Positions 46,062 to 59,520 of a stretch of DNA of 64,000 nucleotides are shown one piece after another. Numbering within the stretch: position 1 is the first letter of the stretch; every line of letters begins with the position of its first letter. The notes beneath the pieces were generated by a model, which made no database searches, was not told the DNA's origin, and was given only the letters and a program-made list of their open reading frames with translations. The stretch is taken from the NCBI GenBank assembly GCA_003339415.1, contig PDHQ01000005.1:383621-447620 (forward strand), written 5' to 3'. Made by a program: the position numbers and the translations under genes. Source of the stretch: Ophiocordyceps camponoti-saundersi (nom. inval.) (Eukaryota > Ascomycota > Sordariomycetes > Hypocreales > Ophiocordycipitaceae).

Positions 46062-46952
46062 TATCGCGTCGACCGTCGCAGATAAGCTCGGGCCTTGTGC
46101 GAAATCAGAAGCTTCAAACTAGCTGGATATGTATCTGAGCCACAATCGCAAGGGACAAAAAGAGGCTCGCTAAGCGGTGATAAAGATGCTTCACTCGGAG
46201 GCGAAAGCTGTATTGCTGCCGAGATGCGCCTCGTTCTGTGCGGCGGTTTTGGCGGCCAAGTTTAGGCTTTTGATGTGAGATTTGACAGGTGCGCGGAAAA
46301 ATGCTTCGCTACTGCTTTCGGTTTCTTCAAAGTCGCGACTGTGATCGCTAGGCGAACCCGTCAAGGACGAAGGGAGAAGAAACGAAGTAGGTAGGTAGGT
46401 ACCTAGGTCGTTTGAGGCCTCTGCTGTGATAAAGAGGCGTCACTGAAAATGAAACCAAAGATCGAAAGGGGCAAGGTCGCAGGCCGGCAGTGAGAGAAGG
46501 GGCGCAAAGCCAGGGATGGGAATGCAAAGTGCGGATACATACCGAGGTACGGATTCACCAAAACAGCTTCTTCCTGGTGCCAGCTGCTCCAGCCTACCTA
46601 CCTACCTACTACCTACCTTTCGGCACTTGGGTGATTGCAAACGGCGACCTCGTCGAGAGTCGGCAGGAAACAGGAGCCCCGATGGCATAGGGTAGTCAGT
46701 AGCCTGACTGACGTATGTTTCCTTGCAGCTTCATAAAGGGGTAAAGACCGCTCCCATAATCACTTCCCTTATTCCCCCTTCGCCCGCCGTGGCGCACCTT
46801 ATCGGCCGCGCTGGGTGTCTACTCAGCATCGCTCCAACCCACATTCAGGAAAAATATAATGGCAGACGTACGAGACTACAGGCCTCCTTGTCGTCGTCAT
46901 CGTCTTCGCTGTTGTCGTCTTCCTCCGAATCATCGTCCTCGTCGTCCTCCTC
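46062..46952. other. Intergenic between the chromodomain gene and RIC8
   Basis: Contains GTAGGTAGGTACCTAGG near 46387-46408 and CCTACCTACCTACC near 46595-46612, members of the dispersed motif family. A CTG/TCG-rich stretch at about 46890-46955 is antisense to the acidic end of RIC8. No other gene seen. Confidence 0.6.
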
Positions 46953-48598
46953 CTAACTGTCGTCGTCATCGTCCAACTCTCGTAGCCTCCCTTCCTGTTG
47001 AGCAGTCTCTACTGGGTTTTGTACGTCTACAACGCCAGTCGCTTTGAGCCTAGAGAGTATAGGTCAGTATCACCAGATCGGCTCATACGTGTCCTTCGAA
47101 TCAAGTAGGTAGGTACCTCTCGAACAAGACAAACAGCCGCTCGGCCTCTCGTTGCTTTTCCTCCTCTGTCCATTTTGGACCTTCTGTGCGTTGTTCTTGG
47201 TCAAGAAATTGGCCGGTGATAGGGTTGACCTGTTTTGAAGCGCCACTTGAGTCGCTAGTGGAGTATGCCTCCGCTGCAGAAGCCGGAACAGGCATATTGT
47301 TTTGGAAGAGGAAGCCTGAGGCAAACCCATAGCCGACATGCTGCACAAATTTGGTTGAGTCTTTGTCCGACAAGTCGAAGAGAAGGTGGCTAATCGCATC
47401 CCTCAGTGCAGGCGCCATCGGGTTTGTGGAATTCTTGAGAATCCTGGCTGAAAGTGTCTGTCCGCGGCCGAGTACAGCCTTTCGGTCCTCGTCTGACGGG
47501 AGAAGCGCCTCTTGCAGCTGGTCACGCACCGCTTGTGGGGCGTTCTCGTATAATTTGCCGACAAGGCTGATAAGAGGTGTAACAGTATGTTCAAGATCGG
47601 CGTCGCTGTAGGCTTTCATCGCGCGGGAGAGCAGGGACAGAATTCTGGAGGAGACTTGACATGGTTCTCTTTTGGGGTACAAACTAGATCGACACTGCTC
47701 CGTACCGAGATCGAGGTTAAGGAGTCCATTGACAAGCTGCCCGAACGGAGCATCCAAAGGTTTCTCGTCCTTAATGTCATTCCTCCAGAGTAGAGCAACT
47801 AGATGTGGCGCGGCGGCGTTGAAGCAAGATATCTTCTCGTTGCAATAGTGAGTTACGTTAAACAGGAGTTTCAGCGTCTCCAACAGCGCCGATTCCTCCG
47901 CAGGGTCGGCCTTGGACTTGGACTTATTTGACATGGCTTTGACGTGGCGGTTGATGTTCTCGACGATGTTGTCGGCTAAATGGTGTTTCTCGATGAGCTC
48001 CAGCAGGTCCACGTTGGTGCCGTAGGTGCAGAGAAAGAGGATCCGGGATATCAGCAGCTCGTTATCCCAATTCTCCTTCTTGAGCTCGCTACAAGCGTTA
48101 GTGGCAAAACCCTGGTCGACAACCATTTGGCGAGTTTCGGGTTTGAGTAGCATGGCATTGGCGAGAACCCTCAGAGCAGCACGCGCAGTTTCGCTAGACG
48201 GACTGTAGAAGGCGTGCCGAAGAAGCATTGAGATACCCTAACAGCGTCATCTCTCAGCTGAAGAAGATGAATTCAGTTCAAGGAATGCAACCCACATCTT
48301 TCTCAAATATAGGGTCCGCGAACTCCGGGTCTCTACCGTACATCTTGAGTTTCTCCAGCAACTCGACACGCTCTGGCGAGGTCGTCAGTGCCTCTGCAAC
48401 TAATTGGGATGATGGAGACGGGACGAACCCGGGGGAAAAAGCGCGACATTTTCAAGATCGTCAGTGAGCGTACGGACCAGTTCCTTGACAACCTCGAGCT
48501 TGGCTTATTAAAGGTTAGCGACGACAGATTGTTCAGCGCATTGCCCCGTCGGTGGACAGACCTGGACCGGTCGCCGGTCCACCCCCAGGTTCGACCAT
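46953..48598 (-). CDS. RIC8: RIC8 (synembryn), chaperone and exchange factor for G-protein alpha subunits
   Basis: Exons, complement: 48562-48598, 48429-48503, 48296-48393, 47117-48237, 46953-47049, giving 475 aa. RIC8 folds and activates G alpha subunits in the cytosol and plasma membrane. Seen: KLEVVKELVRTLTDDLENV, ELLEKLKMYGRDP, ARAALRVLANAMLLKPETRQ, LLFNVTHYCNEK, the armadillo-like helical body, and the family end LKATGVVDVQNPVETA with an acidic tail. The last exon lies across a 67-nt intron whose donor sits in a GTACCTACC repeat. The weak point is 48394-48428: the frame is restored either by a 35-nt intron (gttcgt...ttgcag), as annotated, or by a one-base homopolymer error. Total length agrees with the family. 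Divergent from Rif1. Confidence 0.9.
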
Positions 48599-49620
48599 GA
48601 TTTCAGGATCTGTGAGTCGAAGTGTGGCTTGCGAAAGACGAGATTCCAAGGCGAGCAGAGCAAGATGGTGAATGACCGTCTGCCACTGGAACCTGGTAGC
48701 TTGCCGATCTCCGAAGTTGCAACGAAGTTTAAAAGGACAAATGTTGAAGAAGAAAAGGCGTGATTTATAAACGATGTGAGGTTTCTGAGGCAACTGCATT
48801 CGCAGGATCAAAAGCCCTCGAGCTCGAAGAGGCGCGGATAATGGAGATACGATGATTTATTAAGAGAAGGTAGGCAGGTAGAGGCTGGTGTAGGTCTTCT
48901 CGGAGAAGGACGAAGACATTCAAGGTGCCTCCACTTTTTATGTAAGGCACATTGGCACTTACTTTCTAAGTACCTGGAAGTACTGGAAGGTCGTGCTTTT
49001 TCTCGTGCATCTATAAGAAGGAATTTCCTTCGTGACCTTGCGCTTGGTTGGTGATAGTTGGTAGAGGCAAGTCAGGATCTAGGCATCGAGGTACTGTTAG
49101 AGGCAGGTAGTTGAAATCCATACCTACCTGTTGAGCGAATAGCGACGCACATAGCGACATAGAGCATACCCGGTTCAATGAAGACGCACGTGAAGCATAC
49201 CTAGGTGCCAAGGTAGTAGATCTATCTAGTGGAGAAATGACGTCTATAAATACGAATACGGGCTCTCGGAAGAACTATACTTCCATCCCGCAGGAGGCGT
49301 ACTGGAGCCTGGAGGCGTACCAATCAGCGCGCGTCGAGCCAGAACTTGACGCGTCCGCGCGTTCGCGTTTATTAGCATCGGGAAAAGGGCGCCGACCTGC
49401 AGTCAAGGGGCACAAGGATTACCTACTACCACAGTGCCGGTGCCAGGTAGGAATGAATGCTCTCTCCTTACTTCTTCAACCCTCCGACTCACGGAATACC
49501 CAAATTGCCCAACTTTGCGCTGACAAGCATCTTCCCCTACACGGCTTCTGGTAGCCATTCGCATTCATGTCGCTGGTTGGACCCGCCGACCGTCGCTCGT
49601 CCCCTGTCTAGATCGCCAGC
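48599..49620. other. Intergenic, between the divergent RIC8 and Rif1 genes
   Basis: 1022 bp with TACCTACCTG-type and CATACCTAGG motifs near 49125 and 49195. Open frames at 48533-48811 (-) and 49237-49554 (+) show no domain. The Rif1 5' UTR is probably within about 49450-49620. Confidence 0.55.
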
Positions 49621-52600
49621 ATGGCATCTTCAGCGACATCGGCTCCGACCAACCAGCTTCTCGCCTCTCTTCCAGCTCGCCCGCCTACACCTCCGCGGGA
49701 GGCCGGCCACGGAATCGACGTCTCTCTCAAGTCTGTCCTCGACCGAACCCAGCCACTGGACCCTCGTCACAACCTCCTCACTCCGCCAAGCGCGCTCTCC
49801 CCCGTCTCGGTTGGGACCGGCTCCGACGTGAGCTCCAATCGTGCAACTAAAAGGGTTGAGTGGTCTACCCATACCGAATATAAAGATCCTCCCGACTATC
49901 GCGACGGAGCCAGGCTCGAAAAGTCCCCTCCTCTCTCTTCCGCCCCGTCATCCGCCGCGTCGAAGCCTATAAAGGGCATCCTCAAACCGTCTTCATCTCC
50001 CGGTCTGGCCTGCTCCACTCTCGGTATTCATCTTGATGGCGCCGTGTCCTATCCAAATCTCATAGAAATGCTGGAATCGGCGGTTAAGCAGCTCGCGGGT
50101 CCCGATCGGGACTCCAAGCTCGACGCCTACATGACGCTCGCCCGGGCACTGAAGACTTCCAATAACCTGCCTGACCGCGTTGCCTTGCAAAATAAGATGG
50201 GCCTTTTCGTTCAGTTCATCCAGCGTGACGTCACGTCCAGAAACGAGAACGGCTCTCTTGATAGCTCCCTGGCTAATCATGCCCTTCACCTTCTCATCAC
50301 CTTCCTCCACTTCCAGGCAATCGCGTCCACAATTTCTTATGATTTTAGCATTTTCATCATCGACCATGCCATTCGATCATTCCAGAATCCTTCAATGCCG
50401 AAGGATGTCATCCGTCACTTGATGCAAGTCGTCGCCTTTCAAAATTTCCCTACGAAACTCATGACATCGGACCGCGTGGGGCGGCTGGTCGCCGCTCTCC
50501 ATAAGATCGAAGCTCATTTCCAGGGCAAGAGTGTCATCATGAGTCGTCTGCACATATACAAACGGCTTGTCAAGCAAGCTCGTGGCTTCATGATTCTCCA
50601 TTCTGATTGGTTGAAAGATATGTTCATGGATATGCTCAGCATGGTCAAAGACATTCGAAGCCAGGCTATCAATCTGGGCACTGAGGCGGGCTTTTCTTTG
50701 CGGGCTGACAAGCAGCTCTTCCGGAAAGCGGCTGACGTTTTCAAGGCCGCTGACGGCGAAGAGTTGTTCATTGATTTCTACATAAAGAGACTGCAACGCA
50801 TGATAAAGGATAAGCAAGCGGCCATCGCTGTGCCCCAGATCTGGAGCGTCGTCATTCTCTTTCTTCGATGCCCGCTTGATCGGTGGGATTTCTATGTGCG
50901 ATGGCTGACCCTCGTTCAAAACGCCTTTAATGCTGCGGACAGCCTGGTCAAGCGAGAAGCCAACTACGCATGGACTCGTTACGCATGTCTTTCTATTACC
51001 GATGGCAAAGCTGCGCAGAGAACCATTGATACACTGCTCCAGCCCTTTCTGATCCAGCTGCGGCGGAAGACCACTCCGGAGGAGGCCTCGAAATTACGGA
51101 AAGCCATAGTTGGAGGCGTTTGCAGCCTCTACTACCACATGTTGGCTCAAACTGATCAGAAATACCCCAACGAGTTCATCTGGGATATGGCCGTTCAGCC
51201 CGTCGTGATGCCGCTCACTACCGTTGACGGGTTGGAAGACTGCACGATGCAGGCTGTCCGGATACTCGTCGGTCTTCTAGACGTGTCAACCCCTCGCCCG
51301 TGTTATAATCCGGATCGCATCATGGACTCGACGCCGCTCACGCCGGAGGACCTCCTACCCATGGATTTCAAGTGGGTTCGTCGCAACTGCGAGAGGATTT
51401 TCCATACCGTTGGGCCAATTTTGGAGAAGAAGTTTAACGATCTGGCCAACAAGGACAGCATTGTCTACAGGCTATGGTCAGCCTTGGTCGGGTCCGTTGT
51501 CACTGCTTCGGCCAAGGATATCAAAATGTCCGAGGATACGACCAAGTTTCTGGCCTGCACATTGAGTCTGCTAGCTAAGCTTTGGTCGAGAGGATGTGCC
51601 GAAGAAGACGATTCAGCACGCACCAGATTTTCTACAAGCGTGAAACACTTCATCCAGCTGCTCCCTGGTGGACTGGGAGTCCTACCTTTTACAGAGAAGA
51701 AGCAGTCGACATCTCCTACATTCGAGACGGCTGCCACCTTTTTGCAACGAGCAGGAAAGGGTGAAGGGGCTTCCGCTGTCTCGCGAACGCCCCTGCAGCA
51801 GCTCTTCCTAACGCTTTCATCAGTACCTTCTGGCTTTATCGACGACGAAGAGCTGGCCGACCTCTTTCGGTCCCTCTTTGAGCCATTTCTGCAGGGTCGA
51901 ACCGGCAAAGCTCGCGCGGAGCTCGCGCGGGACCTTATGCAGCTACTGCCACAGAACACCCTTTCTCCGTACGGGCCATGGTTACTCGCGGCAGAGAACA
52001 TGAAGCTGTGTCTTGAGAGGAGTGCAACCGACCCCGGGACTGAGTATGAGAAACCGCTGGGACCTGAATATCGCGAACTGGTTTCACTTCTCGAGCGCGG
52101 TCTGGCTTGTCACCCTTCACTCCCTAGTGCTCACTGGAAGCACTTTTTTGACATCGTTTCTGCAAGTGTGCTTCAAGACTTTGGGGACGTGAGCCGCGCT
52201 CTAGTCGTTGTTGAGCCGCTTGCCAAGTCAATACTCGAAAACGGCCTGTGCAGCTCAGTGGTGCCCTCAGATATGTCCATTCGGGCCATGATTTTGGTCT
52301 TCGATGCAGCCAACCTGCCTCGGGATCGAGAAACTCTGGATGCTGCCCGCTCTCGCTTGTGGGGAGGACCTCTAGTAGCAGCGGCTCAAGCGACACCTTG
52401 TGATCCATTTGACAATCTCTACAGACTTGCCAATCTCGTGATGGGCGCACTCTACGAGAATCTCGCGGAGGTGGTTTCTCTCACCGAGGTTGAGACACTT
52501 GTTCAATCTGTCATCTCCTTCTTCGAGAGGTGCTGGTCCGTCTCGCTGGTCAAGTCCATCGCAAAACTGCAGCATGCTCTATGTCCCTGGATCCAGGACG

Positions 52601-54825
52601 AGAAAAGTCAGCTCAGATCTCATGAGGTGTCTCCCATTTCCGCAACTGTAAGTCACCTCCTATGGCCGCATCAATGAACATGCAGCTGACAATATCAGCT
52701 GAGTGGAATGTGTGAGCGTCTCGGTATCAAGCTGTCTTACGAGCGACTGGCAAGAAAAGATTTCGATCAGATCGAGGCGTTCTTGATCGCGGCGCTGCAG
52801 AGCAATATTCCCCCTATCGCAAGTAAGGCCGTTGAAGCTTGCAGCGCGCTCTTCAAGAAGGAAATGCGTGTCGAGTGTTCAGACAAGTTGAAATCCGTCT
52901 TCTTATCCTTACAACCCGAGGAGTACCATGATGCAACGGAAGACGAACAATCGACCCAGGTAGTCGATGCTCAAGTGCTCTCTGCCACGAGCCATGCGGA
53001 AGAAGACAGCATTATTGTGGTGTCGTCCCCAATCTCCAAACCAGCGTCGAGTCAATCACCGTCTCCTAGATCGTCCGGTTCGAAGCGACGCAGAGCCAAG
53101 AAACGGAAGATGCAAGTGGCTAGCGATGAAGAGGAAAGGCCCTCGAAAAATAGAAGCTCGTCTCGACTTCGTCACGATAACTCTCAAATTCAATTCGCAG
53201 TGATCGCCCCCGAGTCTCCGTCGCACAATGAGTCTCAGCACCTCACGAGACGTCAAAAAGAAATTCAGGAAAGGCAGCGAGAGACTGCCGCCCTATACTC
53301 GGATCGTGGCACTGTCAATTCAGAAGCTACACCTCAGGCAAGTATGGACGAAGATAAGACCAAAGGCTCGAAGCATTTGGCGAGAGACATAACCCCAGAT
53401 CGCGCAGCTTCGTTCAATGATTTGATCCGGTCCACACCGACTCCTAGGAGGGGACAAGTGCTTCCGATGGACGACGCCAACGATCCACCATCTTCACCTC
53501 CGGTTCCACGTCCGTGTCCTCTTCTGTCGGAGATACAATCTCGGTCACGGGTCAATGACATGCTGGAGAATTGGGAGTTTTCTTCGCCGACGGGGTCTCC
53601 CGTTCGCAAAAGCGAACAAGCCGGGCAAGAGGCCGAACCTCCTCTGAGTCCCAAGACGTGCACGGCGTCAAGGACTGGGGTTCGTGTAAGGGCGAGAAGC
53701 CAAAGACTGGCCAACAAAGCGGTTCGAAAGATAGGAACGACCATCGTTGACGGCGAAAACAGGAAGAGAAGCTCAGCAGAGAAAGTTGATATAGCCCCGG
53801 CCCCGATCGATCCGCCGATAACACCACCACGACGCTGCTCACCATCGCATAACCAAACACCCGGTTCCGGTGAGGACGAGGACGAGTTCATTGACGCCAT
53901 GACCAGCCCCGAATTGCCCGCTCTCGGTCTACATGATGCCCTTGGCGGTAGTTTCGATGGCAGACAAGACGTCAAGGCCGTTCCTCCTTCACTGAGCGAA
54001 GGTGATGGACATAACATGGTTGGACTGGTCATCGAACTGGAGTCCCGGTCTCATGATCTGCCGTCATCATCCGAGGCAAACGACAGTCCGAGATCGGATC
54101 GCTCATGCGAAGACGTTAACATGAAGCGTGCTCAGGCCCTGGAAGAGACCCTAACTGGTCCAAAGACACGAAGAGAATCGTCGAGGCTGGCATCTCTTGC
54201 CGTAACATGCAGAGACATAGAAGTGACAGGCGAGGCAAGAGGCAAGAGGAAGCGAGGCGAGACTCAGCAAGTTGAAGCTGATGGCAAGAGAAGGCGCTCG
54301 ACAGAGAACAAGGGACGTGCCAAGAAGGACGAAGAGCGCGGCGCGAGTCCGCCCCCGCTCGCCGGACGCACTCGGATGGAGACGAGGGGAAGCATCCGAA
54401 AACAGAAGCAGGCGACGGCCGATGTAACAGCGGTCAAAAACGGTGCGAAAGACCGGCGATGTCGCGACAACAGGCACGCCAAGACGGATGAAAAGCCGGC
54501 TTCGTCTTTGGCAACCCCGGAGCATAGTGACCTCCAGGAGTCGCCTCGGCGATCGACGCGGCGGAAGAGCGAAAAGACGGCAGAGACGAAGCCGGAGGAG
54601 GAAGGAGAGCTCGGCGAAGAGGGCGAACAAGACAATGACGGCACCACAAGCATAATGGGCACGCTGCGGAGCGGACTCGAGCAATTGCGCAAGGTAGCGC
54701 TGGACCGGGATAGTGTGTACGAACTAGAGGACTTACTAATGGACATGAAGCGCGAACTGTATGAAGCGGAGCAGAGGGGCAGGACGGGCAAGGCAGACGG
54801 GAGGAAGAGGTCTGCGCGCACGTAA
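49621..54825 (+). CDS. RIF1: Rif1, telomere length and replication-timing regulator
   Basis: Exons: 49621-52647, 52699-54825, giving 1717 aa. Rif1 binds telomeres and replication origins and recruits protein phosphatase 1. Seen: a short N-terminal tail with an RVxF-like KRVEW (77-81) and a SILK-like GILK (119-122); a Rif1-type alpha-helical HEAT-like domain from about 140 to 1030 (YMTLARALK, LLITFLHFQAI, LFVQFIQRD, ILVGLLDVS); then a long low-complexity charged C-terminal half with SPxR/TPP sites and many KRxR clusters. The RVxF-then-SILK order matches that described for yeast Rif1. The single 51-nt intron (gtaagt...tatcag) keeps frame between SAT and LSGMCERLG. It is the longest gene here. 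The assignment rests on the N-terminal domain and PP1 motifs. Confidence 0.88.
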
Positions 54826-55831
54826 TGGCATCCGGCCTGTCGGTTTGCGTGAGTACCTACCTATATAGATACATGTACGTATGAAGACGAGATTCAGGTG
54901 TAGGAGAAGAACCGGAATGTAAATACAAAGGCCAACACTGAAGAGAAATCGTGAGTAAGCTGCAGCCAGATTCTTCATGGCATGCACAACTACGTGATAC
55001 TCCAAGGTGAATCTTGGCAGCGACCGGCCCGTGCGTGGCTTCGACGAATAAGCGAGAAGGCTTCTTGAAGCACGGGACCTGCATGGACGGGATAATCAAA
55101 GCTTGTGCGACAACGATTGCGGATATTACGAATCGATCGTTCATGCGAGTCGACAAAATTGATTTGTGACGGACATGATGTTGTTTTTAACCGCGAGAAA
55201 TGAAGTATCCTCGGAACGGCCCGCGAATTGATGTTTGCTTCGGCCGAGAGCGGCTCCGGTGTGGAGATTTTCTAATTTCGGATACACTATACAAAGAGGT
55301 AAGTATATCCGCACTCCTCTACAGTGGATATCTACATGTGATGCTATGTACCCTCTTTTTCTTCCCCTCTCCCTTCCACTTCCCCCTCACTCGAGTCGGA
55401 TCTGAATAAGGTCATCAGCAAGGAACAAAGACACAGAAAGCAGCGAAAGAAAGAAGCAAAGAAAGGAAGAAGCAATGATCCGAAACACCGCAACCAACAG
55501 ATTCTTGCTCTACGCTTACGGCTCGACTTTCCCCTGTGTGGCGTTGGCCTTGGGGGAAGGGGGGGGGGGAAGAAGAAGAAGGGGGGATCGCATCTGGCCG
55601 GCGTCAAGTGGTGTAACGGTGAGGGGAAGGCGAAGAGATAGAGAGACGATGAGAGACAGCGACAGAGAGCATGCAACAGCGTGAACATGGTATGTATAAG
55701 ACATTGCAATACAGACTGTGCAGCTCTACGGACGTAGTCTAGGCCCTTTTGCATGCCTGCTTTAACCCCCCTCGTCTCTTTCCCATCTCTCATCCAGTCT
55801 TCCTTTCTTGCGACATCTCGGATCAATAGCC
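54826..55831. other. Intergenic upstream of the sugar transporter
   Basis: Contains TACCTACC and TATATAGATACATG repeats near 54853, a GGGGGA-rich stretch near 55556-55590, and GA/AGAG repeats near 55630-55670. No gene supported. Confidence 0.6.
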
Positions 55832-57651
55832 ATGGCCAGAAGCAACGGCTATCTTCTGGGCCTCCGTGGCAATGGCCTCAACTGGGCCGTTGGAGCCGTT
55901 GCTGGCTGTGATTTTCTGCTCTTTGGCTACGGTTGAGTCTCTTTCCCTTGTTTCTTTCCCTTCCTTCTCCCACTTGATGGACGCGACGACGGGCGACTGA
56001 CGATATACGTGCGGATATATGGCTCTCAGATCAAGGTGTCATGGGTGGAATCCTCACTCTCCCCGTCTTCCTTGACCAGTTCCCGGACATCAACGACAAG
56101 GACCCGACCATCTCCAATGACCACGCGCTGCAGTCGCGCCGTTCAACTTACCAGGGCATTGCCGTCGCCTCTTACAATCTTGGCTGCTTTGTTGGCGCAG
56201 TCATCACCGTCTTTGTTGGCAATCCTCTCGGCCGCCGGCGCGTCATCTTTTTTGGAACGGCTCTCATGGTGCTTGGTGCCGCGCTCCAGGCCTCGGCCTC
56301 GTCCCTGACGCACTTCATCATCGGCCGCGTTATCACGGGCCTCGGAAACGGCGCCAATACCTCCACCGTGCCCATGTGGCAGTCGGAGACGTGCGCCGCC
56401 CACAAGCGCGGCAAGTTTGTCATGATCGAGGGTGCCCTCATCACCGGCGGCATCATGATATCCTACTGGGTCGACCTCGGCCTTTCCTTCGCTCCGGGCT
56501 CCGTCGCCTGGCGCTTCCCGCTCGCCTTTCAGGTCGTCTTCTGCTTCTTCATACTGGCCTTGGTCTTTTCTCTGCCAGAGTCTCCGCGCTGGCTCGTCCT
56601 CAAGGGCCGCGACGATGAGGCCCGCCGCACCATTGCCGCCGTAGCCGACGTCGACGAGCAGGACAAGTACGTCGAAAACGAATTGCTAGCCATCAAGGCG
56701 ACCGTCGAGGAGATGAGCAAGGGTACCTACGCCGACTTGTTCGCCCGAGACAAGAACCGTACCCTGCATCGCACCCTCATCGCCTACGTTAACCAAATGT
56801 TCCAGCAGGTGTCGGGTATCAATCTCATTACCTACTACGCCGCCAAGATCTACTCGGACCTCGGTATGTCGCCCTTTATCTCGCGCCTTCTGGCTGCCCT
56901 GAACGGCACCGAATACTTCATCGCCTCTTGGCCTGCCGTCTTTCTGGTCGAGCGCGTGGGTCGACGCAAGCTCATGCTCTTCGGCGCCGCCGGTCAGGCC
57001 GCCACCATGGCCATCTTAGCCGGCGTCAACTCTAGGCCAGAAAATAAAGCATGTCAGGTAGCTGGCATCGTCTTTCTTTTCGTCTTCAATACCTTCTTCG
57101 CCGTCGGCTGGCTCGGCATGACATGGCTGTACCCGGCTGAGATTACACCGCTGCGGACACGAGCTCCAGCGAACGCCCTTTCGACTTCGTCTAATTGGAT
57201 CTTCAACTTTTTGGTGAGAAGTTCAGCCAGTCTCTTTTGCCTGTTTTTTTTTTCGAATGCTGATGACAATCGGAGGGGGATACAGGTCGTCATGATCACG
57301 CCCATCGCTTTTCAAAATATTCAGTACAAGACGTACATCGTCTTCGCCGTCATCAACGCTTTCATGGTGCCCTCAGTCTACTTCTTTTTCCCCGAGACGG
57401 CGTACCGATCGCTTGAAGAGATGGACACGATCTTTCAGAAGGTGTCTGGCTGGCGAGGCGCCTTCACCGTCGTTGAGCAGGCGAGGGTTGAGCCGCGCCG
57501 CTATGGCAAGAACGGCGAGCTGCTTCTGCGGGTGGACGAGGTTGTTGAAGGGGATAAGACTGCTGCCGTGGATAAGCACAATGGCAACAAGACTATGTTC
57601 ACCGCTCTCTCTCCTCTTGTCGAAGAAATGGGACCAGATGAGATAGGATAA
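55832..57651 (+). CDS. MFS sugar transporter
   Basis: Exons: 55832-55931, 56030-57213, 57286-57651, giving 549 aa. A 12-helix major facilitator of the sugar porter family. Seen: GYDQGVMGGIL after helix 1, GRRRVIFFG and the GRVITGLGNG signature, PESPRWLVLKGR before the central loop, the helix-7 motif QQVSGINLITYYA, GRRKLMLFG, and FFPETAYRSLEEMD near the C terminus. A 60-residue cytosolic tail follows. The first intron joins GY to DQG and the last joins NFL to VVMITP; both match the family. Substrate cannot be told by eye; the signature fits hexose or oligosaccharide carriers of ascomycetes. Probably in the plasma membrane. Confidence 0.92.
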
Positions 57652-59236
<1,585 letters not shown>

Positions 59237-59520
59237 GGAGAGTGAGACAGCAAAGTAGTAGCCAGTGTTGGGCTTGACTCGGGATGGATGATGCGAGGTC
59301 GTTTGGGATCAGCACGGCGACTGCATTACATGACAGGTCAAATTACAAAAGGGGGGGGATGGGAGGTCGAGACGATAATTAGCCCTCTGGGATGGTTGCT
59401 ATCCGACAGTTAAGGATGCACGAGGAAATTGAACTTCCATTTTCCTTTCCCTTCTTTTATGATTTGATCACATCTAAAACCACCCAGCCCTCCAAGACCT
59501 TCTGTGATCCTTTTTCCCCC

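Noticed and set aside
53334..54032. Minus-strand 232-aa open frame inside Rif1
   Set aside because: Shadow of the low-complexity Rif1 C-terminal half; no independent support.
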